From NCBI RefSeq assembly GCF_001294465.1, contig NZ_LGAA01000007.1:62001-126000 (forward strand): 64,000 bases of DNA. Reading direction: 5' to 3'. The notes under the pieces were generated by a model that saw only the letters and a program-made list of their open reading frames with translations, had not been told where the DNA came from and searched no databases. Of this stretch, positions 8,501 through 18,647 are shown piece after piece; the first letter of the stretch is position 1; every line of letters starts with the position of its first letter. The translations under genes and the position numbers were made by a program. This DNA is from Moellerella wisconsensis ATCC 35017 (lineage in GTDB: Bacteria; Pseudomonadota; Gammaproteobacteria; Enterobacterales; Enterobacteriaceae).

Positions 8501-9928
8501 ATGCCTAATTTATCTTTAATGATCTTAGGCGCTAGCGGCGATTTAACTAAGCGCCTGCTGATGCCTTCGTTGTTTCGCTTGCACAAACTGGGCTTAATCC
8601 CGAAATTAAATATTATTGGATATTCCATTGATAAATGGGATAGAGATGCGTTTCTTAAACATATTCATGATGCGTTGCAGCAGTTTATTCCTGGGTTTAA
8701 TGAGGCTGATTGGGCATCTTTTAGTCCTCATCTTGATTTTATCAGCGGCGAGTTATCTGCTAAAGATTTGCAACAAGCCCAGGAAAAACTCTCGCCCTCG
8801 GCATTATTTTATTTAGCGCTACCGCCGACTCTATTTGGGCAAGCGGCTCAGGCGATCGGTGACGCTGGGCTGGCTGAACAAACAGATAATAATTGGCGTC
8901 GCATTCTGATTGAGAAACCTTTTGGAACGGATTTAGCTTCCGCAGAAGTGCTACGTACACAAGTTCATACGCATTGGGATGAATCGCAGGTTTATCGCAT
9001 TGATCACTTTTTAGGCAAGGAAGCGACGCAGAATTTAATGATTTTCCGGTTTGCAAACCGAGTGCTGGCGCCAGTATGGAATGCAGAACATATTGAACAG
9101 GTTCAGATTAGTTACGCTGAAACATTGGGGGTAGAAAATCGTGCAGTATATTACGATCGCTCCGGTGCAATGCGCGATATGTTACAAAATCATTTGATGC
9201 AGTTGCTTACCTTAACCGCAATTGAACCATTAGGTCGTTGGGATGGTGAAATATTGCGCGATCATAAAGTCGAAGTGCTGAAATCGATTCGTCCAACGGA
9301 GAATATGCAGGTCGATACTTGGGCTGTTCGTGGGCAATATTGTGCCGGCCAGATTGATGGTAATTCAGTGGCTGATTATTGTAATGAGCCGGGGATCCCG
9401 ATTGATACCAATACTGAAACATTTGCGGCGCTGCGATTAGAGATAGATAACTGGCGTTGGAAGGGAGTGCCATTTTATTTACGCAGTGGCAAGCGGTTAG
9501 CCAATAATTATGCAGAAATTGCCGTTCAATTTCGAGCTCCAGCAGGTGCGCTTCCTGGGGATATATCGGTCGAAAACAATTGGCTGGTATTTCGCCTTAG
9601 CCCAGAAATGGGAATGGATATGCATATGACCGCTAAGCTTCCTGGTATGAATTTACAAACTCATGATATTGTCCTTTCCGCACCATATACTCAGCCAGGA
9701 CAATATGAGGTCTCAGCTTATGAGCAATTATTAATTGATGCCCTTAATGGTGATCGAGCTCATTTCTTGCGTTTTGATGAAGTCGAGTGGGCATGGCGTA
9801 TTATTGACCCGGCGCTAAAAGCTTGGGAACAGGGTATGCCAGATTTATATAAAGCGGGAAGTGAAGGGCCAGAGAGCCAGGATCGAATTATGCGCTCAGG
9901 GCATCATTGGCGTTCGTTATTAGGATAA
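8501..9928 (+). CDS. zwf: Glucose-6-phosphate 1-dehydrogenase
   Basis: A 475-residue enzyme catalysing oxidation of glucose-6-phosphate to 6-phosphogluconolactone in the cytosol. The dinucleotide motif GASGDLTKRLL lies at 10-20, the EKPFGTDL motif at 138-145, and the catalytic signature RIDHFLGKE at 166-174 contains the active His and substrate Lys. C-terminal motifs PFYLRSGKRL and the tail GHHWRSLLG are also typical. Length is slightly shorter than E. coli Zwf (491). It starts 2 bp after the stop of the dehydrogenase gene with CAGGAG as ribosome site, so the two are co-translated. A strong hairpin at 9961-10000 ends the operon. Confidence 0.95.
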   Translation: MPNLSLMILGASGDLTKRLLMPSLFRLHKLGLIPKLNIIGYSIDKWDRDAFLKHIHDALQQFIPGFNEADWASFSPHLDFISGELSAKDLQQAQEKLSPSALFYLALPPTLFGQAAQAIGDAGLAEQTDNNWRRILIEKPFGTDLASAEVLRTQVHTHWDESQVYRIDHFLGKEATQNLMIFRFANRVLAPVWNAEHIEQVQISYAETLGVENRAVYYDRSGAMRDMLQNHLMQLLTLTAIEPLGRWDGEILRDHKVEVLKSIRPTENMQVDTWAVRGQYCAGQIDGNSVADYCNEPGIPIDTNTETFAALRLEIDNWRWKGVPFYLRSGKRLANNYAEIAVQFRAPAGALPGDISVENNWLVFRLSPEMGMDMHMTAKLPGMNLQTHDIVLSAPYTQPGQYEVSAYEQLLIDALNGDRAHFLRFDEVEWAWRIIDPALKAWEQGMPDLYKAGSEGPESQDRIMRSGHHWRSLLG

Positions 9929-9960
9929 AAAACACTAATTGTACTGAGATAGATGTTTGA

Positions 9961-10010
9961 ATAACGTTAGAGTCGGTATTATTATCGACTCTAACGTTAT
10001 ATTATTTTTA
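9961..10010 (+). terminator. Rho-independent terminator of the gnd-zwf operon
   Basis: Perfect 15-bp inverted repeat, arms 9961-9975 and 9986-10000 (left arm ATAACGTTAGAGTCG), followed by ATTATTTTT, starting 32 bp after the zwf stop. Confidence 0.85.
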
Positions 10011-10434
10011 GGTATATTTAATAGTTGATTAATAAGCAGCCATTTTGATCAAGGATTACTTAAAAACACTAAATCATATTTAGATGTTAAGTTTTAATTA
10101 AAAAAATGTTAGTTAATCAATGATTTTGCCAAGTTTATATTAAAGGTAGATCTGTTATTATCTGTATATATTTAAATAAGCAATATATTTATTTTATTAC
10201 CGCTATATGATATTAAAATTACGTTATTTAATATCATATTAGTAAATCTAATTTATTCATCTTAATATGAATGTGTTTTTTTACTAATCAGCAATAGATT
10301 GGTTTAATTTCTATCTTCATAGAATATTTGATTCTAGATTAATATTTATAAATAAGATCGTTGTTGATTTATTGCATTTCCTCCGTGAAGATAGCCGCAT
10401 AAATTTATAGGTAAAAATATTTTAAAGGGTCATT
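10011..10434. other. Intergenic region upstream of emrAB
   Basis: About 420 bp of AT-rich DNA between the zwf terminator and emrA. No ORF or regulator gene (such as emrR) is seen; it presumably carries the emrAB promoter. AAAGGGTC precedes the emrA start. Confidence 0.5.
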
Positions 10435-11607
10435 ATGGATCTCAACATTAATTCGACAAGTGATAATCAAAATAAGAATAATGAAAAACGTAGGAAGTTT
10501 TGGTTAGTACTTGCGTCAATCATTTTTATTTTATTATTTATCGCCTATGGCGTTTATTGGTTTATGGTTTTACGTTTTCAAGAATATACCGATGATGCCT
10601 ATGTTTCTGGCGTTCAAGTGCCGATTATTGCACAGACTAATGGTAATGTGACGCAGATTAATTATGAAAATACCGATTTAGTAAAGGCGGGGGATGTTTT
10701 AGTTATTTTAGATAAGACTAATGCTCAATTATCGTATGAGCAGGCAAAACATGAATTAGCTAATGCAGTGCGCCAAACGCAAGAACGTTATATTAATAAC
10801 GATGAGTATAAAGCTGAAATCCGTAAAAATGAAATTTCATTATCTCAGGCACAAAAAGATTATCAGCGTCGTGCGACTTTGGGGCAAAAAGGAACAATTT
10901 CCAAAGAAGATTTACAGCATGCTAAAGAAGCCGTACAGCTTGCTCAGGCTGCATTAGATATTTCTATTCAACAATATAACGCGAATCAGGCATTGCTTCG
11001 TAATACCCCATTAAAAAATCAGCCTGCGATTCAACAGGCCGCAGATAACGTTCGTAATGCATGGATTGCTTTGCAGCGTACCGAAATCCGCAGCCCAATG
11101 AGTGGATTTGTTTCCCGACGCAATGTACAAATTGGCTCTGAAGTGAGTCCACAAAGCTCATTAATGGCAATTGTGCCAACTCAGCCAGTTTGGATAGATG
11201 CTAATTTTAAAGAAACCCAACTCGCCAATGTTAGAATTGGCCAGCCGGTGAGTATGACCAGTGATTTTTATGGTAGCGATGTGGTATATCACGGAACAGT
11301 TGTCGGTTTAGATATGGGAACCGGTAGCGCATTTTCTTTATTACCCGCCCAAAATGCGACGGGTAACTGGATAAAAGTGGTGCAGCGATTGCCTGTACGA
11401 GTCGAGCTAGACCCTGAACAAGTGGCTAAATATCCATTACGCATTGGTTTATCAATGAATGCCACTATTGATATAAAAAACCAAGAGGGTCCGGTATTAG
11501 CGCAAGTTCAGCGTACAACGCCTGTTTTTGAAAGTGATGTATTAATTCTGGATTTATCCCCAGTTAATAATGTTATCGATAATATTATTGATAACAACTC
11601 AAACTAA
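10435..11607 (+). CDS. emrA: Multidrug efflux periplasmic adaptor EmrA
   Basis: A 390-residue HlyD/EmrA membrane-fusion protein. A short cytoplasmic head is followed by one transmembrane anchor (about 22-46), then the adaptor motif YTDDAYVSGVQVPI, a lipoyl-like hairpin (VTQINYENTDLVKAGDVL), an alpha-helical coiled-coil hairpin at about 100-190, and the second lipoyl half (IRSPMSGFVSRRNVQIGSEV). In the family it links the EmrB pump to a TolC-type channel and exports hydrophobic compounds such as uncouplers and some antibiotics. It is 17 bp upstream of emrB in one operon. No emrR gene is adjacent, unlike in E. coli. Confidence 0.92.
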   Translation: MDLNINSTSDNQNKNNEKRRKFWLVLASIIFILLFIAYGVYWFMVLRFQEYTDDAYVSGVQVPIIAQTNGNVTQINYENTDLVKAGDVLVILDKTNAQLSYEQAKHELANAVRQTQERYINNDEYKAEIRKNEISLSQAQKDYQRRATLGQKGTISKEDLQHAKEAVQLAQAALDISIQQYNANQALLRNTPLKNQPAIQQAADNVRNAWIALQRTEIRSPMSGFVSRRNVQIGSEVSPQSSLMAIVPTQPVWIDANFKETQLANVRIGQPVSMTSDFYGSDVVYHGTVVGLDMGTGSAFSLLPAQNATGNWIKVVQRLPVRVELDPEQVAKYPLRIGLSMNATIDIKNQEGPVLAQVQRTTPVFESDVLILDLSPVNNVIDNIIDNNSN

Positions 11608-11624
11608 CCTGAAAAGGAGCTAGT

Positions 11625-13154
11625 GTGGCTGCTATTCAAGCACTTAAGGGTGGCAAGTTGGTTTGGGCGACTATCGCTTTATCCTTGGCGACCTTCATGC
11701 AGGTACTGGATTCAACGATAGCTAATGTAGCAATACCAACCATTGCCGGCGATCTTGGTGTTTCTGTAACTCAGGGCACTTGGGTGATCACTTCCTTTGG
11801 CGTCTCTAATGCAATTTCGATTGCTATCAGTGGTTACTTGGCTAAGCGATTTGGCGAGGTTCGGGTATTTCTATGGGCAACGGCCTTATTTACCGTATTC
11901 TCTTTTACTTGTGGCGTTTCTGATAGCTTAGAAATGTTGATTATTTTCCGCGTGTTACAAGGCGCGGTTGCAGGGCCGGTGATCCCTCTTTCTCAAAGTT
12001 TAATTTTACGTTGCTATCCACCTAAAATGCAGAATATGGCATTAGCTCTATGGTCGATGACTATTATTCTGGCACCGGTTTTTGGTCCTATTTTTGGCGG
12101 CTATATTAGCGATAATTTCCATTGGGGATGGATCTTCTTTATGAATATCCCGCTTGGTATCTTTGTGGTACTGGTCGGCGGTTATATTTTAAAAGGTATG
12201 GAATCGACAGTTACTAAAGTACCATTTAATGTGATTGGATTAGCATTATTGTCGGTTGGTGTCGGTTGTTTACAGGTGCTGTTAGATAAAGGGAAAGAAT
12301 TGGGTTGGCTGGCCTCAAATGAGATTATTATCTTAGCGATAATTTCAGTTATTGCCTTGGTTTTCTTGGTTATTTGGGAATTGACTGATAAAAATCCAAT
12401 CGTTGACTTGGCGTTATTTAAATCGAGAAATTTCACCATTGGTACGATTTCCGTCAGTTTAGCCTATATGGCTTATTTCGGCGCAATAGTATTATTGCCG
12501 CAGTTATTACAGGAAGTTTACGGTTATACCGCGACTTGGGCCGGTTTAGCGCTCGCGCCTATTGGGCTATTACCGGTATTACTTTCGGCGCCGGTAGCTA
12601 AAATTTCAGATTATATTGATATCCGCTGGATTGTTACTTGTAGCTTCGTTTTTTATGCTATTTGTTTTTATTGGCGGGCATATACTTTTGAGCCAGATAT
12701 GGGCTTTATGTCGGTTGTCTGGCCGCAATTAGTCCAAGGAATGGCGGTTGCATGCTTCTTTATGCCATTGACCACATTGACATTATCAGGTTTACCACCA
12801 GAGAAATTTGCGGCGGCATCCAGCTTATCTAATTTTTTCCGTACTTTAGCTGGCTCGATAGGAACGTCGATTACCACAACATTATGGAGCGATAGAGAAT
12901 CACTACATCACAGTCAACTAACTGAATCTATTACTAATTATAATCCTGAGTCGATAGACATGTATCGAGAACTAGCTGCTAAGGGGATGAGCACAGAGCA
13001 ATCCTCGACGTATATTGCACAACAGATAACGAGCCAGGGATTAATTATTGCAGCTAATGAGATTTTTTGGCTATGTGGTGGTGTATTTATTTTGCTAATT
13101 GTGGCCGTTTGGTTTGCTAAGCCGCCTTTTGGTAGTGCCGCAAATAAAAAATAG
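11625..13154 (+). CDS. emrB: Multidrug efflux MFS transporter EmrB
   Basis: A 509-residue DHA2 major-facilitator drug:proton antiporter with about 14 membrane helices. It shows motif VLDSTIANVAIPTIAGDLG at the end of helix 1, the motif-A-like loop GYLAKRFGEVRVFLW, the DHA2 motif PLSQSLI and antiporter motif C-like GPIFGGYISD. The GTG start at 11625 is placed by AAGGAGC seven bases upstream. It pumps substrates taken from the membrane or cytosol into the EmrA/TolC conduit. It is followed by an inverted repeat at 13193-13226. Confidence 0.93.
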   Translation: MAAIQALKGGKLVWATIALSLATFMQVLDSTIANVAIPTIAGDLGVSVTQGTWVITSFGVSNAISIAISGYLAKRFGEVRVFLWATALFTVFSFTCGVSDSLEMLIIFRVLQGAVAGPVIPLSQSLILRCYPPKMQNMALALWSMTIILAPVFGPIFGGYISDNFHWGWIFFMNIPLGIFVVLVGGYILKGMESTVTKVPFNVIGLALLSVGVGCLQVLLDKGKELGWLASNEIIILAIISVIALVFLVIWELTDKNPIVDLALFKSRNFTIGTISVSLAYMAYFGAIVLLPQLLQEVYGYTATWAGLALAPIGLLPVLLSAPVAKISDYIDIRWIVTCSFVFYAICFYWRAYTFEPDMGFMSVVWPQLVQGMAVACFFMPLTTLTLSGLPPEKFAAASSLSNFFRTLAGSIGTSITTTLWSDRESLHHSQLTESITNYNPESIDMYRELAAKGMSTEQSSTYIAQQITSQGLIIAANEIFWLCGGVFILLIVAVWFAKPPFGSAANKK

Positions 13155-13192
13155 TCCTTTAATACAACCTCATTTTGTTATTAATCTGAATA

Positions 13193-13226
13193 AAATCTGT
13201 CTAGTTAAAATTAACTGGACGGATTT
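13193..13226 (+). terminator. Hairpin after emrAB
   Basis: A 16-bp stem with two G-U pairs (arms 13193-13208 and 13211-13226) around a 2-nt spacer, 38 bp after the emrB stop; the trailing sequence is weakly U-rich. Confidence 0.55.
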
Positions 13227-13439
13227 ATTAAGTTCGATTGCATTAAAAATATTCTAAATTAACAATAGCTGTTGTATTTAACTGGCCCGCAGATAATTTA
13301 TTTTTATTATAAACTTGATAATGATAACTAGGATCGCTCATGATTTTTTTATTATGAGTTAAATGTAGCACTGCTCAAATAGGTTTTAAGTAGATTGGAC
13401 GTTTTATTGTTTAAGGCAAATGAATAGCTGACATCTAAC

Positions 13440-14548
13440 GAGAAAAAAATCATAAATACAGCCTGCTGTAGTTAATAATTCATGGATTGAAATACCTTCT
13501 GGCGTTCTCGATTTTAATATTAAAAAATATTGCCACTATTGGCGAATAAGTCTTTGCTATGCGCGCTTCTCAAAAGTGATATTTATGGGCATGATCTTTC
13601 ATTAGTGACACCAATGATGATGGCGAATAATATCAAAAGTATCGATGTGACAAATAACCAAAAGTTTAAAATCGTTGGTAATTAGATTTTAAAGGTCGTT
13701 TAGTGCATGTGCGTAATGCTACCGAATTAGAGATGAGCCAAGCGACAAAAATTATCAGGTTGAAGAACTGATTAGTAATTTACCGATGACACAGACGCTG
13801 GACGCCATGACTGCACAGCAAAATAAAATCCTGCCAATTTTCATTTGACACTGAACTCAGGGGGAATGTCGCGCAATGAACTGGATGCGAGTGAGGCAAC
13901 TGGTTTAAATCAAGCGCGAGCAATATCACCGTTACTGCACTTAAAAATTGTCGGCATTATGTCGCATTATCCTGAAAAAGACTCTGATAACGTAAGAGTT
14001 TCTCTCGCACGCTTTAATCAACAATCGAAGCAAGTATTAGCGGTTACTGGGCGAGCCCGAATATTTTATTGCAAATACTTTTACCAGGTTGACAGTGCCT
14101 GAATATTGGCTTGATATGGTTCGAGTTGGCGGAATATTTTACGGTGATACCATCGCCAGTGATGAGGTTTAAATTTAATATTGCGGCGATTAATCATTAT
14201 CCGCAAGGAAATACTGCCGGTTATAATCGCACGTATACACTGAACCGAGATCTGATATTAGCTAATATTTCGCTAGGTTATGCGAATAGCTATCGTCGTG
14301 TATTTAGCAATATAGCGCATGCATTGATCAATGGACAGGGGGTCCGGTATCAAGAAAGACTTCGATGAGTATCGTTATGGTTAATATTACTGATTTAAAA
14401 CAGGTCAAGTCGGACGATGAAGTCGTATTTTTCGGTAAGTAAGGTGACGCTGAAATTACGTCAACAGAGGTCGAGGATATCTGGCACATTATTTACTGAG
14501 ATGTCTATTTTGTAGGGAGTGGCGAATAAACGCATCTTAGTTGACTAG
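13440..14548 (+). pseudogene. Decayed alanine/broad-specificity amino-acid racemase (Bsr-like)
   Basis: Across three frames the plus strand encodes consecutive racemase pieces: PAVVNNSWIEIPSG near 13462, [11 protein letters not shown] and [14 protein letters not shown] near 13590-13675, DFKGRLVHVRNATELEM after a frameshift near 13683, YQVEELISN, LNSGGMSRNELDA and VGIMSHYPEKDSDNVR in 13845-14102, then [34 protein letters not shown] and [15 protein letters not shown], and finally a C-terminal GVANKRILVD before a stop at 14546-14548. Such periplasmic PLP enzymes interconvert L- and D-amino acids. Multiple frameshifts and in-frame stops, and loss of the PLP-lysine segment in the damaged N-terminal part, make it non-functional. 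The start is uncertain. Confidence 0.85.
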
Positions 14549-14655
14549 CGATTAATAGTAAATGCGGGTTATTTTACAGAAGGTTAATAACTCGCATAAT
14601 AGGGTTAGCGCAAAAGACCAAACTAAATTCTTACAAAAATAGTATAAATGATAGA

Positions 14656-16110
14656 TTAATTATCATCATGAAATTGTTGATTTTTTGCTCGCTCAAAGGC
14701 TTCTAAGGTTATTTTACGCGCCTCACTATGATCGACGATAGGCTGCGGATAATCGAGAATAACCCTCTGGCTGTCCGTCCATTCGTGAGGAGTATGAATA
14801 TATTTATCGGGCACACGCTGTAATTCGGGGATCCACTGGCGAATAAATTTACCTTGGGGATCGAATTTTTTTCCTTGTGTCGTCGGGTTAAAGATACGGA
14901 ACCATGGAGATGCATCAGTACCTGTCGATGCTGACCACTGCCAGCCACCATTATTGGCTGCAAAATTACCGTCAATCAATTGACGCATAAAATATTGTTC
15001 TCCTTCTCGCCAATTAATTAATAAATCTTTGACCAAGAAACTCGCGCTGATCATGCGTAAACGATTATGCATCCAGCCTGTGGTATTCATTTGGCGCATA
15101 GCGGCATCGACAATCGGATAACCCGTTTTTCCCTGTTGCCAAGCGAGTAAATGCGTAGAGTCAGATGACCACGCCAGATTTTTTGTCCATGCAATGAAGG
15201 GCTTATTGCGGCATAAATCGGGAAAGGCGACGATTAAATGATGATAAAACTCCCGCCAAATAAGCTCATTTAGCCAACTAAAGGCATCATTATCAGATGA
15301 ATCAAAGGTATTTGGGTTTTCGAGTAACAGACGATTAATGCATTGACGTGGAGACAGGACTCCAATAGCTAAGTAGGCGGATAAACGGCTAGTCCCTTCG
15401 ACGGAAGGAATATCACGTTGTTGAGCATATTGCTTTACGTTTTGCTGACAAAACTGGCGTAATTTTTGTAATGCTGCCTTTTCGCCAGCTGGATAATTCG
15501 GGCCTAAATCAATATTCTGATGAGCAAATAAAGGTTGATCCGATTCAAGATTAAGGGGTTCACCGCGCGGTGTTGGAGCCGGATAGGATGAATATCCATG
15601 CTGCTGCAATTGAGGCAAAAATGCGCGTCTAAAGGGGGTATAAACTTGATACATTTCGCCTTTTTGATTACGCACAGCTCCCGGAGGTAATAACAGAAAA
15701 TCATCAAATGCTTCAATAACTAATTGATCACAATGCTGTTGCAACCATTGATCTCTGAGCTGTTCATTGAGTTCATATTGGCGATTAAAAAATAGAGTTG
15801 AGATATTTTGTTGCTGACAAAATTGCACTAGCCAATCAGTCGAAGCCTTAAAATCTGTGCTGGAATGACACACTAAAGGAATACCTAGCGTGGCTAATTG
15901 GTGTCGCAGCGCGGATAAATTTTGATGGATAAAACTGATTTGTCGTTCGGCAAGATGATGTGCTTGCCATTGTGCCGGGGTGGCAATAAAAATGGCAAGC
16001 ACTTCGGCGTCAGGATCAGTACAGGCAGCGGTCAGTGCCTTATTATCGGTCACTCGAAGGTCATGGCGGAACCACACCAGATGACGTTTTTTAGCGGTTG
16101 GTTCAGCCAT
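14656..16110 (-). CDS. phrB: Deoxyribodipyrimidine photo-lyase
   Basis: About 484 residues. The N-terminal photolyase domain begins HLVWFRHDLRVTDNKAL; the C-terminal FAD domain has EGTSRLSAYLAIGVLSPRQC, WLNELIWREFYHHLI, the TGYPIVDAAMRQ motif, and the signature WMHNRLRMISASFLVKDLL followed by FAANNGGWQWSASTGTDASP and RIFNP. It repairs cyclobutane pyrimidine dimers using blue light, with FADH- and an antenna cofactor. The ATG at 16110 is chosen over the in-frame GTG at 16116 because AGGGAG is better spaced for it. It lies 28 bp after proP on the same strand and may be co-transcribed with it. Confidence 0.95.
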   Translation of the reverse strand: MAEPTAKKRHLVWFRHDLRVTDNKALTAACTDPDAEVLAIFIATPAQWQAHHLAERQISFIHQNLSALRHQLATLGIPLVCHSSTDFKASTDWLVQFCQQQNISTLFFNRQYELNEQLRDQWLQQHCDQLVIEAFDDFLLLPPGAVRNQKGEMYQVYTPFRRAFLPQLQQHGYSSYPAPTPRGEPLNLESDQPLFAHQNIDLGPNYPAGEKAALQKLRQFCQQNVKQYAQQRDIPSVEGTSRLSAYLAIGVLSPRQCINRLLLENPNTFDSSDNDAFSWLNELIWREFYHHLIVAFPDLCRNKPFIAWTKNLAWSSDSTHLLAWQQGKTGYPIVDAAMRQMNTTGWMHNRLRMISASFLVKDLLINWREGEQYFMRQLIDGNFAANNGGWQWSASTGTDASPWFRIFNPTTQGKKFDPQGKFIRQWIPELQRVPDKYIHTPHEWTDSQRVILDYPQPIVDHSEARKITLEAFERAKNQQFHDDN

Positions 16111-16138
16111 TATCACTCCCTATACTGTTATTGCATGA

Positions 16139-17641
16139 TTAATCCAGTTTTGGATGTTGATCAATCAATGTCTGACGTTTTTTCTCAAGTTCAGTGATTT
16201 GTTCATTAATATCTTCAACTTTCTGTTCGATATTATCAAAATGTTCACTCAATATCTCTTTGGCTTCAGCTCTGTCTGACGCGGCGGGGGTTGCACCTTT
16301 CAGTGGCTTATTGGCTGTTTCAGGCATTTTAATCCCTGTCCACAGACCCACTAACGCGATGACCATCAGATAAAATGCTGGGGTGTATAGGTTTTGAGTT
16401 GATTCAACTAACCATGCAGCGACGGTTGGTGTTGCACCAGCAACCAATACTGAGATATTAAAAGCGATAGCTAATGCACTATAACGGATTTGAGTTGGGA
16501 AAATTGATGGCAAAATCGATGCCATAACCCCAGTAAAACAGTTTAGTAATACCGCTAAAATTAATAATCCCACAAAGATTAAGCCGACAGAACCGCTATT
16601 AATCAGCATGAACGAAGGATAAGCTAAGAATAACAAGCCGATACTTCCTATCAGAACAAATGGACGACGTCCAATTTTATCACTTGCCAAACCGATTAGA
16701 GGCTGAACAAATAGCATCCCAAGCATAATAGCGATGATGATTAATACACCATGATCAGCTGAATAATTTAGGTTATGTGACAAGTAACTTGGCATATAGG
16801 TTAGCAACATATAGTAAGTTACGTTAGTTGCGATAACCAAGCCGACGCAAGTTAGCAAACTTTTCCAGTGTTTGATGGCGACTTCACGGAACGAGATTTT
16901 TGGTGGATTCTGAATGTTTTCTTTATCTTGTTTGGCCAAAGCTTCAACATGTTGTTGGAACGCGGGTGTTTCTTCCAACGCATGACGCAGATAAAGACCA
17001 ATAATCCCTAAAGGCAATGCTAAGAAGAATGGAATTCTCCATCCCCATTCATGGAAGCTTTCTTCACCGAGAATGCTTGAAATTAAGACGACGACACCCG
17101 CACCAAGTACGAAGCCGGCAATCGAACCAAAATCAAGCCAGCTTCCCATAAATCCACGTTTACGGTCTGGAGAATATTCAGCAACAAAGATAGCTGCACC
17201 AGAGTATTCACCCCCGACAGAGAATCCTTGGGCTAATTTTGCCACTAATAATAGAATAGGTGCCCAGATACCGATAGTGGCATAACCGGGGATCAAACCA
17301 ATACAGAAGGTACTGACAGACATAATTATAATGGTGACGGCCAATACTTTCTGGCGACCATATTTATCACCCAGTATTCCGAATACTACGCCGCCTAATG
17401 GGCGGACTAAAAACGGAACAGAGAAGGTAGCTAATGCTGCAATCATCTGTATACCTGGTGATACATCTGGGAAGAATACTTGGCCTAATACATAGGCAAG
17501 GAATCCGTAAACCCCGAAGTCAAACCATTCCATTGCATTACCTAATGCAGCGGCGGTAATGGCTTTTTTTAGTTTACTATCATCAATGATCGTAATGTCA
17601 TTGATATTTAGCGGTTTATTTCTTTTTTTCCTGAGTCTCAT
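16139..17641 (-). CDS. proP: Proline/glycine betaine:proton symporter ProP
   Basis: A 500-residue member of the metabolite:H+ symporter branch of the major facilitator superfamily with 12 membrane helices. Motifs include ALGNAMEWFDFGVYGF in helix 1, GDKYGRQK in the 2-3 loop, GFSVGGEYSGAAIF, and SDKIGRRPF in the 8-9 loop. The C-terminal extension (about 455-500, AKEILSEHFDNIEQKVEDIN...) keeps heptad spacing and matches the coiled-coil osmosensory tail of E. coli ProP. It imports proline, betaine and ectoine during hyperosmotic stress. The promoter should lie in the roughly 1-kb gap upstream. Confidence 0.95.
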   Translation of the reverse strand: MRLRKKRNKPLNINDITIIDDSKLKKAITAAALGNAMEWFDFGVYGFLAYVLGQVFFPDVSPGIQMIAALATFSVPFLVRPLGGVVFGILGDKYGRQKVLAVTIIIMSVSTFCIGLIPGYATIGIWAPILLLVAKLAQGFSVGGEYSGAAIFVAEYSPDRKRGFMGSWLDFGSIAGFVLGAGVVVLISSILGEESFHEWGWRIPFFLALPLGIIGLYLRHALEETPAFQQHVEALAKQDKENIQNPPKISFREVAIKHWKSLLTCVGLVIATNVTYYMLLTYMPSYLSHNLNYSADHGVLIIIAIMLGMLFVQPLIGLASDKIGRRPFVLIGSIGLLFLAYPSFMLINSGSVGLIFVGLLILAVLLNCFTGVMASILPSIFPTQIRYSALAIAFNISVLVAGATPTVAAWLVESTQNLYTPAFYLMVIALVGLWTGIKMPETANKPLKGATPAASDRAEAKEILSEHFDNIEQKVEDINEQITELEKKRQTLIDQHPKLD

Positions 17642-18647
17642 AGAACCATCCTCTCAATTAATCCGGATATTTTTTTGTATGGATTAATAAATCTTATCTG
17701 TGGTATTTCCGTTATACGACAAAGCGTCTATTGATTGACTGACCTTAGTCATTCCACAACTGCAAATCTCAGTATTATTTATAATTTAACTATTTCTTAA
17801 CTATTCGTTTTTTATAAAGATGATTTATTTGTTCATCGAAAAATTGAATAATTTTAGTTATTCCTCTGAGTTGGTTATCAAATTCTGAACATTACTATAT
17901 AACAACTATTAAATAGAATAGACAAGAAATTACATTCTGCAGAATATTTTTGACATAAAAGCTATCTATTTTCTGTCATTTAATGATGTGAAATGGCTTA
18001 AAACTCATAAATCTTAAATTAGGGGTTAGTACCTATTTGTCGATAAATAAACCAGTCATTTTATGCTGCGGTTAGCGCGTTGGGATCTAGCTGGTGGGTA
18101 TAACTGGCAAGCAGAACAAGCTAATACGGTATGGTTAGATATAGGCTTTTTAGAAAACAAACGAGATTCCTCATTAATGCAAAACATATTACTAGCATAT
18201 TATAATATTGAAAAAATGTAAAATTGGTGATTTTTTATAGGGGTAATTCCAAATTTTCTAGCGTTTTAATTTGATGACTCGTCGGTAATAATGGGATTAA
18301 TCGAAATAGAAATAAATTAATAAAATTCAGTATGTTAAAAAAATGATAATTTATACTGGATTGCTTTATTAGTCTCGTCGAGTCGTTAAAAAAGTCCATA
18401 GTGTGATGATGAAGATACTTCAATTAAAAAAAGAAAAATTATTAAAATTGCTGCTAGCGTAATCAATGTTTCATGAAGCTATTTGTGCTATAAAATAGCA
18501 GATACAAATCAATCCCCTTAATACCTTTGTTTCTCTGAGATATAGCTCATAACTAACGAGCTATTATTCGGTTATCTCGAATTATTTGATTGAAATATCT
18601 GCATTGATATTTTTAGTGGCAGATGGATTATTTAAGGGAGGTAAAAT
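17642..18647. other. Intergenic region between divergent proP and the LysR unit
   Basis: About 1 kb. It should hold the proP promoter (near 17650-17850). A 52-codon plus-strand ORF at 18063-18221 has a less AT-rich, Trp-containing sequence (LRLARWDLAGGYNWQAEQ) unlike the surrounding DNA, and could be a gene remnant; I do not recognise it. A 7-bp inverted repeat (ATAGCTC/GAGCTAT) at 18542-18564 lies upstream of the regulator and could be an operator. Confidence 0.5.

Noticed and set aside
10435-13154. EmrA/EmrB as the type I exporter for the RTX toxin
   Set aside because: EmrB is an MFS drug pump, not an ABC exporter; the genes lie about 19 kb away.
18235-18423. 62-codon minus-strand frame near proP/LysR
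   Set aside because: Low-complexity, Leu/Phe/His composition with no ribosome site or conservation signal.
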